Origin: Gracilaria gracilis
Taxonomy: Eukaryota; Rhodophyta; Florideophyceae; Gracilariales; Gracilariaceae
Direction: 5' to 3'
DNA length: 64,000 nucleotides
Assembly: GCA_030374805.1 (NCBI GenBank)
Contig: JARGSG010000218.1
Span: forward strand, 248,001 to 312,000
Shown here in pieces: positions 16,989 through 27,780 of the stretch (within the stretch, counting starts at the first letter, position 1; every line of letters begins with the position of its first letter). The position numbers and the translations under genes were made by a program. The notes beneath the pieces are model-generated. The model saw only the letters and a program-made list of their open reading frames with translations, was not told the origin of the DNA and ran no database searches.

Positions 16989-19073
16989 TTACACCACAAA
17001 CCTACAACTCGAGTTAGTAGAAATTCGGAAAACATCTCCTTCCTCGAGATCACGCCAACTGAAGCAGTGTGCCTCTTCACCGAACCTTTGCGTATCAGCA
17101 ACTCTCAACGTATCCATATCTACACAGAAATTCCCTTCACAAAGATACAAGTTAGCCTCTCTTGCCTTCCGCATGGCCAATCCGCCGCTATACTCATGCG
17201 AGCCAGTGAAGTTGACTTCCGCAGAAACCGACCCAAGACCGTTGCCTGCAAACGGCAACACATTGCGGTTCTTCCCCATCTTGACCACGGTCTCCACCTG
17301 TGGGAGTTTCTTCTTCGCCCATGTCTTCCTCGTGTCCACATGTCCACGAAGAGAGTCGGTGAAGGTCAATCTCCCTCCGCCTCCACGCAATTCGTTGTAA
17401 GTCAAGAATGTCAGTGTCGAGAGAGCAATGACGTCGCTGATAACAGTGTGCGTATTATCGTCGGATTGCAACGTTCTGGACGTCGCGTACCCGCCCAGCG
17501 CCACCGTGACGATCACAAGCAGCGCCAGAATGCGGCATCTCTGAAGCACGTCGATCTTCACCACGCTGCGATTCTTCACACCATCAACAGCACGGAATCG
17601 GTTCTGTTCCTGTTCTGTGACGGTGGTCTTGAGACACCTGAAGTTGAATGTGGTGCCGCGAATGCCACCGTCGTACTCTGTGATGATGAAGCGGTTTAAT
17701 GTCGCCGTCGCCTTGTTGTCGTGCGTGGAGTGGCCGGTACGGGTCACATCGCTCGCACGGGCTTGCAGCTGCACCCTCTGTGGCAACAAAGACAGACCTC
17801 CGCCGTAGAAATGGCTTCCCTTGAAGTAGATGGTTCCGCCTCTGGCATTGATGGCGCTTTCTATCTCATCATGCAAGACGGGCGTTTGCAACGAAATGAA
17901 GACTGTTGGGTCCACCTGATATCTGACTGTATCTTGCGCGTATTGATCGTCTCGAATGTGCTGCAGCAGTTGGTAAGCGTCATTCGGATACAGTACAACG
18001 TGTATGTGGTACGGGGGAGGCGGGTGGCTGCTTTTTGAACACGCCATGGCGGAATTCCAGTTCCATCCACATTTTTCAAGGTTCTCAGGGCCTTCCTTCA
18101 AGGTGAGTCGACCCGAGCTGTCCGAAGCAATGTAGGTGTCGTGCTCGGGTATGCTGTTGGAATAGTGCGGCCATCCATGATCTGCTGTTGAAAGAATTGG
18201 AGTTTGAACTCGGAAGTAGGTACCTCCGTTTTTGTGCACCTGCCCCACAGCACCAAAGCTGTCCAAATCCTTGACGGTCATGTACCACGTCGAAAGGCAC
18301 TCGAGCTGGAGCTCTCTCTTCGGCTCCGGCCCGAACATTTCAGCCAGAAGCGGTTCAATGCACGTCGAGGAGAGACCGGCGACCTTGAACTTTGCGTTGT
18401 ACAACGTGCGCACAGCGTCCGCGAAATACCCGTTGGAGATCACCCCTCTGTCGCGCGTGCTCGTCACCTTGGTTCGCAAGGGCAGGCTACCATCATCCCC
18501 ACCGGCGCGATACATGTAAGGGACGTACGAACCGGTGTAAGTTCGCTCCAAAACGAAACCGAAGAGCCCAGCTCCTGACGAATAATCGGGAGGGATGTTA
18601 TGACGGCGCTGGTCACCAAAGGTGCCGACCCAGATGTAGTCGCCGGCGTCGATGACTTGGCCCACTCTTATCCCAAACGGGCGAGGGATGGGCACGCGAG
18701 ACCCGGGCAGGCTGCGGAAATCTTCGTCGGTGACGCATTTGGCCAGCTGTTGGTAGAAGGCGTCCAGCGGGACGGGGGCGGTGTCGGGCGGCGCGAACTG
18801 GGACGGGTGCAAAAGGTCGGCGACGGTGGGCGCGGACTGGGGCGTCGGCAAGGCGGCGTCGGGCGGCGCGGACTGGGGCGGCGGCAAGGCGGCGTTGCGG
18901 CGGCCGGCGATGAGGCGGCGGAACGCGTGCATGGCGATAGCGGGCGATGCGACATGCGCTGGAGAGCTCTGGGGGGCGGAGGCAATGGTATGTGTTGCAG
19001 TCTGTCGACGGGCGGCGAGCGAGTGTGCCACTGATGTCATGATGGACGCCGACGGACATTTCTTACGTAGCAA
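16989..19073 (-). CDS. large Pro-rich, single-pass membrane protein, unknown family
   Basis: 694 residues without an intron. The N-terminus holds a Pro/Ala/Gln repeat tract (QSAPPDAALP type, three or four units, residues about 60-100). A long central soluble part follows (IDAGDYIWVGTFGDQ, GWNWNSAMACS). A hydrophobic segment ILALLVIVTVALGGYA near residues 508-530 is a probable transmembrane helix, and a Cys-containing C-terminal domain ends ISTNSSCRFVV. The motif GSHFYGGGL (about residue 420) recurs as GSHEYSGGL (about residue 625), which suggests two related beta-type modules, one on each side of the membrane helix. The true start could be a later Met (MTSVAHSLA). I recognise no catalytic site and the function is unknown. 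Confidence 0.75.
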   Translation of the reverse strand: MLRKKCPSASIMTSVAHSLAARRQTATHTIASAPQSSPAHVASPAIAMHAFRRLIAGRRNAALPPPQSAPPDAALPTPQSAPTVADLLHPSQFAPPDTAPVPLDAFYQQLAKCVTDEDFRSLPGSRVPIPRPFGIRVGQVIDAGDYIWVGTFGDQRRHNIPPDYSSGAGLFGFVLERTYTGSYVPYMYRAGGDDGSLPLRTKVTSTRDRGVISNGYFADAVRTLYNAKFKVAGLSSTCIEPLLAEMFGPEPKRELQLECLSTWYMTVKDLDSFGAVGQVHKNGGTYFRVQTPILSTADHGWPHYSNSIPEHDTYIASDSSGRLTLKEGPENLEKCGWNWNSAMACSKSSHPPPPYHIHVVLYPNDAYQLLQHIRDDQYAQDTVRYQVDPTVFISLQTPVLHDEIESAINARGGTIYFKGSHFYGGGLSLLPQRVQLQARASDVTRTGHSTHDNKATATLNRFIITEYDGGIRGTTFNFRCLKTTVTEQEQNRFRAVDGVKNRSVVKIDVLQRCRILALLVIVTVALGGYATSRTLQSDDNTHTVISDVIALSTLTFLTYNELRGGGGRLTFTDSLRGHVDTRKTWAKKKLPQVETVVKMGKNRNVLPFAGNGLGSVSAEVNFTGSHEYSGGLAMRKAREANLYLCEGNFCVDMDTLRVADTQRFGEEAHCFSWRDLEEGDVFRISTNSSCRFVV

Positions 19074-19271
19074 ATCTCCTTCTATCTAACTTACATCTGT
19101 CCAAATGTAATGCAGAGCTACGTGTCACATGCATTTCGGCTTGATTCTGGAGACAATTGCTATTATGGATCACGTTGTGCCAACCAATTAGAATAAAAGG
19201 AAAACAATTATCTCGTACGGAACGACCGCGTCAACGTGTACCCGTCCCCTGTTGTACGAATTGTTGATACA

Positions 19272-19311
19272 TTGCTACCCTTGTAAACTGTAAAGTTTAC
19301 AAGGGTAGCAA
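19272..19311. repeat. perfect 18-bp inverted repeat with GTAA loop
   Basis: TTGCTACCCTTGTAAACT, then GTAA, then its exact reverse complement. As RNA it would be an 18-bp hairpin closed by a GUAA (GNRA) tetraloop. It is not next to a gene end and has no trailing T run, so a terminator is unlikely. It could be a tiny palindromic repeat or a small-RNA precursor. Confidence 0.8.
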
Positions 19312-19869
19312 GAATTTGCGAAGGTGGTGAACGGCAACGTCGATGCTCATGATCATCGTGCAATTTACAAGGGACGTAGTTCTGAGTGCAACTCGATGCA
19401 GACCTTTTCTGCCGATGCGCTGCTCTGCCTCACATCAACGTATGTCAGGTCCCAGTGCTGCCACAGATGCAAAATCGTTTCAAACACGCCCTCGTCATGG
19501 ACACTACGGTCTTTGTCGGCCCGCTTATTCAGATTTATTCCCCTGATTTGCACACAAAGGAAAATCTCCTTCGACAAAGTCTGAAATGTAGAGCCACGTT
19601 TTACACGTTACATTTTTCCTTTAGAATACAAAAATAGAAACGCTTTTGTGCTACTGTTTTTATTTCTATACTTTGCATTTGAAATAGTTTGAAATATTTC
19701 CTAGAAATAAGTTTTACATGTGACATATGTTTGCACGATGTACTCTGGAAGCCAATCTTGGACGAAGCTCGCACAATCTGGCACAAGTCAGTCATGGTGA
19801 AAGTCAGGTAGCACCCATGGGTAACCAATTATGATATGCCCGGGAAGGAATGCAGATACAAAGCTGGTC

Positions 19870-20056
19870 AGGCATGCTGTGTGCAAGATTGGTCGGGGAG
19901 CAAGTTGGGTATTGTCCGTTCTGGACTTGGAACACAATGTGTTCTCCAGCACATATACAACTTGTTCCCGATGCAAAACTGAGCATGGCATGATGTGTAC
20001 AAGATTGGTCGGACACCAAGCTACTGTTCGTTCTGGACGTCGAGAACAATGTTTTC
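19870..20056. repeat. diverged direct repeat, two units of about 75 bp
   Basis: Units begin at about 19870 and 19986. Both contain GTGCAAGATTGGTCGG or GTACAAGATTGGTCGG, then CGTTCTGGAC, then AATGTNTTCTCC. Offset is about 116 bp. Confidence 0.6.
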
Positions 20057-20956
20057 TCCAATGCTGATGAGTTCTTGAACTTTTTGACGAACTTATAGTC
20101 ACAACAAGTAACCACTGATTCTTTCTGATTTCCTTGACACATTTCAACTTCATTTCGAGAACGTCCCAGTAAGAAGCATGCTCGCAGTGTCAAGATGCTT
20201 TGCACACCAACACAGCCAATCATGCCACACATGCGTAGATTCGGATCAAACTGCTTGCCGTCTTCAGGTCGCCACCCTACTCTCGCTTCTTTACCTACTA
20301 AGATACTCACAAAAGCAACAAGCAATCATCATGTCATGAAAGTATTACAGGTTTTCTGCCGATCCTTCTGAATTATGAATTTCCTAAGAAAGAAGGCTTC
20401 TATGAAAACGAAGCCATTTTAAATTGTAGCCAGGGGCAGGATGAGCCCCATTTCTCAACCGCGCACATATCTTCTATTGCTCGTTCCTCCAAGCACAACA
20501 ACTCTCTGCGGCGTTCGTGTCGGATTGTAAATAAACCGATCGGTGGGCCAAGTCAAAATTGTTTCCTCCATTTTTCCTCCCTTTTTTTGGCGCCAAGTGT
20601 CACGTGCGAGGAGCAAGTTCCGCATTTGCTCATCTGGACACGCACACTGCGCATACCTTCGTCGAATTTGGTTCGAGGCGGCCGTTGCCACTCCTCCGTT
20701 TCGCCCAGCGGGCTTAAAACGCTTCGCCCTGTGTCCCGATGGGTAGCGTACAGTACTCTGACAGTGTGAAGGTACGAGGCGTAAGAGGCTAAAGCCGGGT
20801 TGTATTGGTTATATGAGTTGTGTTGGCGATCGAGGGAACACATCGGGCCGCACGAACGCGAGAAAGAACAGTTAGTGCCGCGGCGAACCATTTGTTTGTC
20901 TGGGGCACTGTGTTTCACGTAATCTCCAATGTGGCGTGCTTGTGAAATGTCTTGTG

Positions 20957-21235
20957 CACCATGGCACGTGACTCGGATGAAGTTAAACAGTCTATTAAGC
21001 ACCGTTGGTACTTGGACCATCTCGTTGTGAAGGATTATCAAACGTTTTTGTGGACCACCGCACGTGATTCGGACATAGTTTAGAGCTTATTAAGCTTCGC
21101 TGGTACTTGGGCCCACTTGCTGTGGAGGATTATCAACCGTTTCTATGGACCAGCGCACGTGATTCTGACAAGTTAAGAGTCTACTAAGCCTCGATTGCAC
21201 TGGGGCCCAATGGTTGTGAAGGATATTCTCATCGA
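20957..21235. repeat. three tandem units of about 95 bp, each with CACGTG
   Basis: GCACGTG occurs at 20964, 21060 and 21155 (periods 96 and 95). Each is followed by ACTCGG or ATTCGG-like sequence, a TATTAAGC-like block, TGGTACTTGG-like sequence and GAAGGATTATCAA-like sequence. CACGTG is a perfect E-box/G-box palindrome. The units differ by about a fifth, so the array is old. Confidence 0.7.
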
Positions 21236-22144
21236 CGTAACATACCGTTGTAAATTGATATGTTCACCTTGGGCCAAATCTGCACTGTCGTTCTCACGAC
21301 GTTAGTTGTCATGCATCCACAGGTTGGAGGCTGCCACTGACTGTACACAGCTCTCTGGGAGCCGCCTCAGGACCCAGTTTTTTTAGACCCACCTGCCTAC
21401 ACGAGCTATATTATGATGCTGACAAAACTCGAATCAACAGAGTTTGCGTCGTTCGCGACCAAGTACAGAAGCCGGCTGTGTTCACCAATGGTGAAACTCG
21501 ATCATCAGGATATCTCATACTTCGTTCTGTGGGACAAATTCTGGTTGGACGGTTACCCCCAACCTCAATCTACCCTGTGGCAATATTTTAGGAGTCAATG
21601 CAGTAAAGACAGGTTGTCAACCACTCGGGCACAGAAGTATTCCTACGAGTCACCTCGCATCGGAAATATAAGTTGAGTCAATCGGCCTTTCCCCGAGCGT
21701 GCCCCGGTTGATAGCTTTTACGTGCACTCTGAACTTGTACGTGCTCTCTTTACAGAAACCAGCCTAACCTTACGCTCGTAATGTTTCTACATACGAGCAT
21801 GTGAAGGAAATTGCATTCCATCATGAATTCTTGTAGGAACGGTCTGTAGCAAGCGGCCTCTAGAGAAAATATCCAGATATCTGCATCCAGAAAGCTGAGT
21901 CCAGAAAACCTCAATCCTTCTCTTCTGCTACTAGACGTTATAAATTGTTTGAGAGGTTCATGCTGGTCAGCATTTTTCCCTGCAAGTATACAACTCTATT
22001 TGACTTCTGCCATTGTAGTTCCAGCTGCCTTATAGCCAGCATTTTCTATACCGCCGTGATTGAGAGCTGAACTCGTCTTTCGCAGTGACATCAGTTTGTT
22101 TCGGAAAACTACATCACCCCTAACGCCCTTTTTGTCAAACAGAT
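21236..22144. other. intergenic, nothing recognised
   Basis: Upstream region of the 22145 gene. A short ORF at 21413-21676 has no recognisable features and I do not call it. Confidence 0.3.
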
Positions 22145-22714
22145 ATGGATTCTACACTTCCTTACCACCCCATCTCTGCCACGGCTACGGACACACAAAT
22201 TCGATCTTCGTCGTTTCATAGTTTCCTTCGCCGAGTGGCTATTCGACGAGTCATGCTTGCCACTTGCACGGCTCTGTTTTTGGGAGCTACCGTTGTTACT
22301 ATCTTCTCTGAAGGCGTAAACAGGGGCCATTCTGGCTGGGCACTACCTAGGTCTCCTCTTGGGGAGTTCAATCCATTCTATAGGGCGAGGAGAACTAAAC
22401 GGAATGCGTTGGGGCACAACTTCCGCTCGTCAAGCAAACCGCAAAACCCGTGCACTCTGGACTACTATCCAGTCTGTTGCCGTTCCCCAGGCGGTAAAAT
22501 TTCTACTGTTGGCAATGCTTGCGAATGCGGTGAAGGTGTGGTGCAGTCCATCGGTCAGTGTGGTGACGCACTTTCGTGTAAATGTGGCTGTGGTCGTGAG
22601 GCCTCCTACGCATGTTGCGACGCTAAGAACTGGGGTGCCGTGACTACGATGAACGGATGCGTTTGCAATCGCCTGGGAGGAACAATTTTTTTTAATGAAG
22701 CATGTCCATGGTAG
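22145..22714 (+). CDS. type II membrane-anchored Cys-rich (Kazal-like) protein
   Basis: 189 residues, stop TAG. A single hydrophobic segment VMLATCTALFLGATVVTIF (residues 36-54) preceded by basic residues suggests a signal anchor with a luminal or extracellular C-terminus. A basic RARRTKR site (about 80-86) could be a proprotein-processing site. The C-terminal half has two related Cys modules: PCTLDYYPVCC...GGKISTVGNACEC (102-128) and REASYACCD...VTTMNGCVC (151-174). The first resembles the Kazal core (PVC, then N-x-C). A protease-inhibitor role is possible but several Kazal cysteines are absent, so it is not assigned. Confidence 0.65.
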   Translation: MDSTLPYHPISATATDTQIRSSSFHSFLRRVAIRRVMLATCTALFLGATVVTIFSEGVNRGHSGWALPRSPLGEFNPFYRARRTKRNALGHNFRSSSKPQNPCTLDYYPVCCRSPGGKISTVGNACECGEGVVQSIGQCGDALSCKCGCGREASYACCDAKNWGAVTTMNGCVCNRLGGTIFFNEACPW

Positions 22715-24492
22715 TTGTATTTCAAGTTCATTTCAAATTCATTTTTCAATTTAAAAGTTCGAAAATAAGAAATTCTAGATTTGTTTCAAAAACATTGTTG
22801 CCACACACAGTCGGAGCTGTAAGTGTCGAAATTCCAGTGGGGAGATGCTGTTCTCATTCAGCCAATCACACGGTGAAAATTTTGAACTTTGTAGAAAGTG
22901 TTCCAAATAATTTTGGGCTGTGGGAATAATTATTATTCCAATGGACCAATTATGACAATCATCGCGCCAACAACAACAAGCAGCAAGAAACATGCCCCAA
23001 CCTAAATTACCAAGCCGGAACCGTCAGCCAGAGACTCTTCCGTTTTGCACAGCGTGCAACCAACGCCGCACAGCTCAAGGGGAGACCGCCCTTTGTCGAG
23101 GTCTATCGGTTGCCTGTGGTTCTGGTCTCGAGAGGGACTAGTGAACAGTTTCAGCGTAGCTCGGCGTACCGGACTCCGACGAGGCTTATCTTTCCCACAG
23201 ATCTAATGAGAACAATAGACGCCCGCGAAGGCTGTCAGAAGCTATCGGAGACAGGTAGAATACTGCAACGCTGGCGACGGCAATCTGCACCGACGGCTCA
23301 TCCAGATCAACCGCCGTCGTCGTCACCGGCACATGTTCCAAATATTATTCTGGAACATTCCATAACCCCACCCTGGGATGGCGAGCACAGAGCACGCACG
23401 TAGCGATGAAGCGTATATCAGGTATGTTTCGTCTCGCTTCTGCTGGGAATCATCTTACAAATCAGTAACACGTTTCAACAGAGGTACCGTTGGTACAGCA
23501 CACAAGCCAAAAATGAAAGCGTTGGGCGCGTTGCTGCCTTCCAACTCACCATGATTCGCGCCTTAGTTTCGGTGTCCGATTATCTGGTGAGCTCATGCGA
23601 GCGAGCTCATCAGTCAGAAAGTATTCTTGTTTTGAAGGTGTCTTTAGAGACGATGTTTTTAGCTCTGTGCGACAACAAGCCAAGCCATATTGTTGTAGGT
23701 CGGCTGGTACTACTTTCAAATTACGTAACAAGACATTGGGAACTTTGCACTCTGCCTTCCTTCCAGGTTTGCTCCAAAAAACTTCGAATTCTCAAATGCA
23801 TCGTGGACTCAACACGACAACGCCGATTGAATTTGAAAGGCATCTCCCTTCCTCAGGAGCACATTCTTGTGCTCACCAGTATCTGTAGTATACACGTAGC
23901 CGTTTCCTATCTCCAGCATAGACGAGAACCTATCCCCCCGTTGTGACCCGAAACGGCGACATGCTTCGGATATGACACGGAGCAGGAAAAGCAGCGACAA
24001 CAGTGCCCTTCAATTCATCTATGACCTGACGCTTTGAAGACCCTCATCCTCTGCATTCAATTCGTTTTTGCCAACTTTTTCGTTGGTAGATCGTCCGCCC
24101 GGAGGAGTATCCTACAGCTTGCCTTGCTCTCTTTCCCTTTGCACCCCAAGAGTCAACCACACTACGCCCGTAGATACGAAGGTTGTTGGACTACATGGAG
24201 CCCACGTGCCGAACAAAGTATTGCTTGCGAGCATTATTTTTCCTCGTGCGGAGCTCGGTTTCATATACACCATTGACCTTCCTTTCACACTATGTAAAAC
24301 TCTACCACCCTTGTTGTATGATAAATATGAAGTCCGAATGAATCAGGAAATGTTCGCATATTTGGCAGCAACAACCCCTGGAGGGTTTGCAAAGAATCAA
24401 CAAGATCTCTCTCGTGTGTAGCTTGGTGCGTCATTGAAAACTGTAGCGAATATCTAACACCCCTTCCACCATTTATGTACAGCGGAGGTTAG
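22715..24492. other. intergenic, nothing recognised
   Basis: Several overlapping short ORFs on both strands, none with domain features. AT-rich at 22715-22800. Confidence 0.3.
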
Positions 24493-24500
24493 TATAAAAG
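24493..24500 (+). promoter_or_regulatory. TATA box of the 24634 gene
   Basis: TATAAAAG located 134 bases before the ATG. The distance is nearly the same as for the 14070 gene (140), and it too is followed by a C/T-rich leader. Confidence 0.6.
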
Positions 24501-24633
24501 GACGGAAGCAGGTTCGGGTTGCGATCGTCCTTCCTATATCATCACCTCAATCAGCATCCTGAACTCCGCTTCACTCAACCCCTACCCTACTTTTCATTCT
24601 TCAGCACCGGCAAAAACCATTCTCGCTTTCACA

Positions 24634-25386
24634 ATGAACACTCTTCGCTACCTAATTGGTTTCCTCTGCATCGCCACTTTGGTGAATGCCATGGAATTAG
24701 AAGATCTTTCGAAACTGGACATTGTCAAGAGTGTGCAGTTCGAGGAGAATACAATTCGACAAACAGAGACATCGCAGAGTTCAAACAGTACGGATGTTGT
24801 CAAGACCTTTAAGAGATCGCAAGGTCGCGTAACAACCACGGGGATTAGTTGCCGAGGAATTTGTTCCGTATCGATGTCATACAATGTGACTATTAACGGC
24901 GTGTCTTCCAAATATCTCAACGAGAAGGATAGCAGGTTCCGCAGTCTTCTTACCGACACACAGAGGACTAAATACGACAATGCGAAGAAGCGCTACAAAG
25001 GCGGGTTGGGCGTGACTTTCTTGCGCGCGGTTGGCATCAATCTCGGCGGCCGATATTCCAAGGGTAAGGTGAATGAGCTCCGGGAGCGCGTGGAGAACTA
25101 CGAATCACTTGCGAAAGAGGCTCGTAACATCATGAACAGTTTTGAACGCGCGACAGTTCGCGTGTACGGCTCCATGACAGTTACGAGTTACACATCGGTG
25201 CAATCTGAGGCTGTTGCGTACGTGAGGTCCGCAAAGGTTACGTTGACGGACGGCAGAGAGCTGCGCGTTGTCGGCGCCTCCCGCCGCGATGTGAGGGTGG
25301 TTGACAGTAATACGGGCGAAGAGTTGGATAACGAGGATTGGATTGGAGGCGCTGACCAGGAGACTGACAACGGTGATATCTTCTAA
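24634..25386 (+). CDS. secreted protein of unknown function
   Basis: 250 residues, intronless. The signal peptide is MNTLRYLIGFLCIATLVNA. The mature N-terminus is Thr/Ser/Gln-rich. The middle has a Cys pair (ISCRGICSVSMSYN) and then a helical charged stretch (NELRERVENYESLAKEARNIMN). A beta-rich stretch follows (VRVYGSMTVTSYTSVQSEAVAYVRSA), and the tail is acidic (EELDNEDW to ETDNGDIF). No known domain is recognised. A strong TATA box upstream and a single clean frame support it as a real gene. It is one of a set of secreted-protein genes in this part of the window. Confidence 0.8.
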   Translation: MNTLRYLIGFLCIATLVNAMELEDLSKLDIVKSVQFEENTIRQTETSQSSNSTDVVKTFKRSQGRVTTTGISCRGICSVSMSYNVTINGVSSKYLNEKDSRFRSLLTDTQRTKYDNAKKRYKGGLGVTFLRAVGINLGGRYSKGKVNELRERVENYESLAKEARNIMNSFERATVRVYGSMTVTSYTSVQSEAVAYVRSAKVTLTDGRELRVVGASRRDVRVVDSNTGEELDNEDWIGGADQETDNGDIF

Positions 25387-26540
25387 ACAAGTTAGTGGTT
25401 GTTCCGCCTCCCAATGAGCAGGGGCGTCGATCAGCTAAATGACGAAGCCTCTTCTAGAAAGAGCTATCGCAATGACGATCGTAAGCCTCTTCTAGAAAGA
25501 GCTATCTCACTGACGATCGTAGGAAAAAGTAAAACGTTTGTTGAGTTCGTTTTTTTTGAAGATGTAGAATTGAACTCTCTGCCTTAATGTTGATGTTCTT
25601 TTTGTTGATTTCGGTTCATTGCTCCTTATTTGGAAGCAATCGGAGCAGTATATCATCTACGTATAACCATTGCTCCCATTAAAATGGCCGGGAACTGTGA
25701 CGGCGCACTTTGCGCCTCTGTTATTTGGCACTTTAAATGATTGAGCAAGCTCGTCTCGAGCTCTGCGGACGTTTCTGTGATGACACATGGCGAGGACATG
25801 GCCAAGATGATATGCTGCACCGTTGGATAATTACGAAAGTAGCACAAGCGTTCAAGAATTCTCTCGAGTACTTTCGTGCTTGCTTGATTTTAACTGGTGC
25901 GCCACCGTGTTGGTGGTTGTGATGCAGAGGAGAGCAGATGCTCGTTGTGAAGTCACACACGTGGGATGAACTGCAAGGCAGGTTTCTCTACTGCCCACGA
26001 TTGGCCGTATCTCAAGGGCAGCAGAAAGTGTAAAAGTGTTGACAACGCTTTTGCACTTGGTGTTCTTCGATTGACCGTTCGAGCACAATGCATGCGTGCC
26101 CATTTCGCAACGCTATTTCGAATACAAAGGGGTGCCTCACGCACCAACGGTGCCCACCACGACGGCGTATCCGCAGCTCAATGACGTTATGACAACCTGC
26201 CATGAGAAGGGTTCGGTTTTGGCGGGAACGCCACCCGTGCGCGACAGTGGCTTACAAAGCTATCATAATTCCACAGCAGTGTTTGCATAGAGTATTCCTG
26301 GATATATCATTGTCTTTGACTTCACGATACCTTCCTTGTAGATACAGAATTTGATTTCTCATTGTCACCTGCAAATATGTTAGCCTTTCTTATATCTAGT
26401 TGGATGTTCATGGATGGAAAACCCTCGTCGGCATTAGTAACAAACATGCTTGCGTCATCCCGATTGGCACGGTGATGTCAAGGGAAAGCGAACAATTGGC
26501 GAGCACCTGGCTGAGAATGGCGTCGAGCGATTTGAAAGTT
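25387..26540. other. intergenic with one small tandem duplication
   Basis: Apart from the 38-bp duplication at 25445-25520, no gene or repeat is supported. Confidence 0.3.
25445..25520. repeat. 38-bp tandem duplication
   Basis: AAGCCTCTTCTAGAAAGAGC, then TATC, then a variable base in CA, then TGACGATCGT, present twice with two mismatches. It lies 60 bases after the stop of the 24634 gene, in its probable 3' UTR. Confidence 0.8.
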
Positions 26541-27536
26541 TTACATTATAAGACTTGTGATATCGTCTAAGCTTTTCGTATCAAACATACTCAAGATATT
26601 TTCGGGTACGATGAACTGGCGTTCTCCATTCGAGTCAGCACCGATGGCATCTCTGAATTTGATGTTGATCAGTTGTTCCAAGTCACTGCCATACCCTTTT
26701 GCCTCTTTTTTCACTTCCCTTTCACCCACATCTGACAAAAGGTCGAGAACCAAATTTCGAGCAGGGCGTGGAAGGTTGTTCACGCGTGATAGGATTGGAA
26801 CCCCTAAATCAAACACTAAATTGTCTTCCAAATTGCCGATTATGGTCTTTGCTGACCTGCCATCGAACAGATCCTTGATACCATCTGTAAGCGTTGAGGT
26901 AAATCCGAGAAGCGGGCCAGCCACTGCTGTGACAATGCTTAAGCCCCTGACCTCAAAGTCTAGGTCGGTTTCTTCAAGGTTGAACACTACCGCTGCAACC
27001 GGTCTGACAGACACCACATACTCTCCCGTAGAGCGTCTTCGAAAGGAAGGATTGAACGTGAGCCCTATCACTATGTCAGCCATTGTTGAGAGTGAGGCCT
27101 CAATCGAGAAACTGTCACTCCCGAGGCGCCTACACCTCCCAAACGCCTTGGCGCCAAAACTTTGTTTGAGGTTAGCTTTTGCTTCTAAGCGAATCGGTAC
27201 CCTCACGGAAAGAACCAGAGGCTCAGAGAGGCTCGATCCATAGTCAAAATCCAGATCAGCTTCCCTGGAGAAACGCGCAGACGCCCGCTTTCGTGTGATC
27301 TTCGCCGTTACGGAGCAGCTGTGGCCTGTTTCAATCTTTTGGTGAGTGCGATCGTCAAAGCTAAAGAGCAGTCCCTGTCGGTCAATCTGTATGCCGGCGT
27401 CTGCCAATGTAGAGTTCACTTTTGTTTCAATCACTGTACATAGTGCACGTTTGAGCGGGCTAGAGGTTGAGCAGTCAAGAACTTGAGAGGATATTTGTTT
27501 GCTGCTCGGCGGAATACTCACTATAGACAGACCAGG
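26541..27536 (-). pseudogene. secreted-protein gene, 3' part, split by element G3
   Basis: The minus-strand frame enters directly from the G3 LTR (the first 25 codons of the longer open frame are LTR sequence) and runs 331 codons to a TAA. With one copy of the CCAGG duplication removed, it joins in frame to 32973-32878, which supplies a signal peptide. The intact gene would encode 363 residues. The body alternates beta-type stretches and charged helical stretches (LLFSFDDRTHQKIE, LDFDYGSSLSEPLVLSVRVP, SLSTMADIVIGLTFNP, GVPILSRVNNLPRPARNLVL). No family is recognised. No other stop or frameshift is present, so the gene was intact when G3 entered. Confidence 0.85.
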
Positions 27537-27780
27537 TGTAATACAGAGGCGAGTGCACTGTATGATACGGGAAGATGATGAGATGTTGGGTCGTGGCTGG
27601 CTGCTCTCCACGCAAGAGGAGCAGTCCAGGTCGTACCTCTTTAGTTATACTGCGCCTCAAAGCAGGCTTGCAGTTGAAACAGGGAGCAACTGTGACCGAA
27701 CCTAGCTTGAAGGTCACGCGCCGCTACAGAGGTCATGACTAAAGAAGACAGCAGCTTGTAGTACATACTACTTTGTCACA
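27537..27780 (-). repeat. 3' LTR of G3
   Basis: 244 bp; on the minus strand it starts TGTGACAAAG and ends CTGTATTACA. The pol stop codon lies 13 bases inside it (27768-27770). Confidence 0.97.

Larger units (their letters stand above)
19074..20956. other. intergenic with small repeats, no gene
   Basis: Contains a perfect hairpin (19272-19311) and a direct repeat pair (19870-20056), annotated separately. ORFs in this stretch are short and overlap each other on both strands; none is convincing. Confidence 0.35.

Noticed and set aside
20957-21235. CRISPR-like spaced repeats
   Set aside because: Units are contiguous, diverged and about 95 bp with no unique spacers, in a eukaryotic setting.
26557-27243. 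228-codon plus-strand ORF
   Set aside because: Shadow of the minus-strand secreted-protein gene, which has a signal peptide and a frame that rejoins across G3.
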